A DNA stretch of 6,909 bases from Methanothrix sp. (lineage in GTDB: Archaea > Halobacteriota > Methanosarcinia > Methanotrichales > Methanotrichaceae). The notes beneath the pieces were generated by a model. It ran no database searches, had not been told where the DNA came from, and worked only from the letters and a program-made list of their open reading frames with translations. Location of the stretch: assembly GCA_011391755.1 (NCBI GenBank), contig JAABPZ010000078.1, positions 1 through 6,909 of the forward strand, written 5' to 3'. Positions 6,762 to 6,909 of the stretch are shown piece after piece; the first letter of the stretch is position 1, and each line of letters opens with the position of its first letter. The position numbers were made by a program, and so were the translations under genes.

Positions 6762-6909
6762 TCGAGCCGCAGAATGCCACATCAGAGTGTGTCCTGCTGG
6801 GATTTACCGGCATCTCACTTATGAGTCGTCCCTTCGCCCTTGAGGCTCTTGGATAAAATGTATATAATCGGATGACAAATGAAGGCAATAGTATTAAATT
6901 CAAGATCAG
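6761..6909 (+). pseudogene. Remnant of a paralogue of the preceding secreted protein (C-terminal part only)
   Basis: The frame starting at 6761 reads IEPQNATSECVLLGFTGISL, then MSRPFALEALG, up to a TAA at 6854-6856. This matches residues 190-217 of the preceding protein (IGPQNASGRVKLGFTGVSLL, then SRPAALAY) at 19 of 28 aligned positions by hand, with one single-residue gap. After the TAA the same frame continues as NVYNRMTNEGNSIKFKI to the window end. That loosely resembles the preceding protein's AYDYMTQDQIVIVFE, so the homology probably crosses the stop. The piece lacks the N-terminal two thirds and any ribosome-binding site, and is in a different frame from the intact gene. It is best read as the scar of a collapsed tandem duplication. 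The 3' extent lies beyond the window. Confidence 0.75.
6855..6868 (+). promoter_or_regulatory. Possible TATA box near the right edge
   Basis: AAAATGTATATAAT is a good match to an archaeal TATA box with an A-rich upstream element. A transcript would start near 6890 and serve a gene beyond the window. The bases also fit decayed coding sequence of the paralogue remnant, so the match may be chance. Confidence 0.3.

Noticed and set aside
6872..6909. A new gene starting at ATG 6872 (MTNEGNSIKF) or ATG 6879 (MKAIVLNSRS)
   Set aside because: Only 10-12 codons are visible, both lie upstream of the start expected from the TATA-like element, and the 6872 frame is better explained as a continuation of the paralogue remnant.

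Overview
The window most likely comes from a methanogenic archaeon of the order Methanosarcinales, and Methanothrix (Methanosaeta) is my best guess. The evidence is an ATP-binding protein recognisable as methyl-coenzyme M reductase system component A2 (AtwA), an archaeal-type methionyl-tRNA synthetase with two zinc knuckles, an archaeal RPA-like single-stranded DNA-binding protein, TATA-type promoters, and secreted sequon-rich proteins. The order-level placement is solid. The genus is an inference from the style of the secreted proteins and the moderate GC content.

Left half, minus strand (read from about 4090 down to 1): a tight three-gene cluster, metG -> atwA -> rpa-like gene. The metG stop codon lies inside the Shine-Dalgarno sequence of atwA, and only 5 bases separate the atwA stop from the rpa-like ATG. 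The three are almost certainly cotranscribed. They make a methionyl-tRNA synthetase, the ATPase that helps reductively activate methyl-coenzyme M reductase, and a DNA-maintenance protein cut by the window edge. The oddest point is the atwA start. The conserved N-terminus extends in frame right up to the metG TAG, but that stretch has no ATG, GTG or TTG, so initiation on ATT or CTG (or a sequence error) is implied.

Middle (about 4093-4279): a divergent intergenic region with a TATA-like element for each direction and, between them, a perfect 12-bp inverted repeat with a 9-base loop.

Right half, plus strand: two genes for exported proteins. The first has a signal peptide, a transglutaminase-like Cys-His-Asp domain, an Ig/cadherin-like beta domain, a Pro/Glu-rich linker and two TPRs. 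The second is a 273-residue secreted protein of unknown function, apparently with two beta-sandwich-like halves and seven N-glycosylation sequons. Directly after it is the remnant of a second copy of its C-terminal region, out of frame with it and interrupted by a stop. This looks like the scar of a collapsed tandem duplication. I see no RNA genes, CRISPR arrays, transposase genes or tRNAs.
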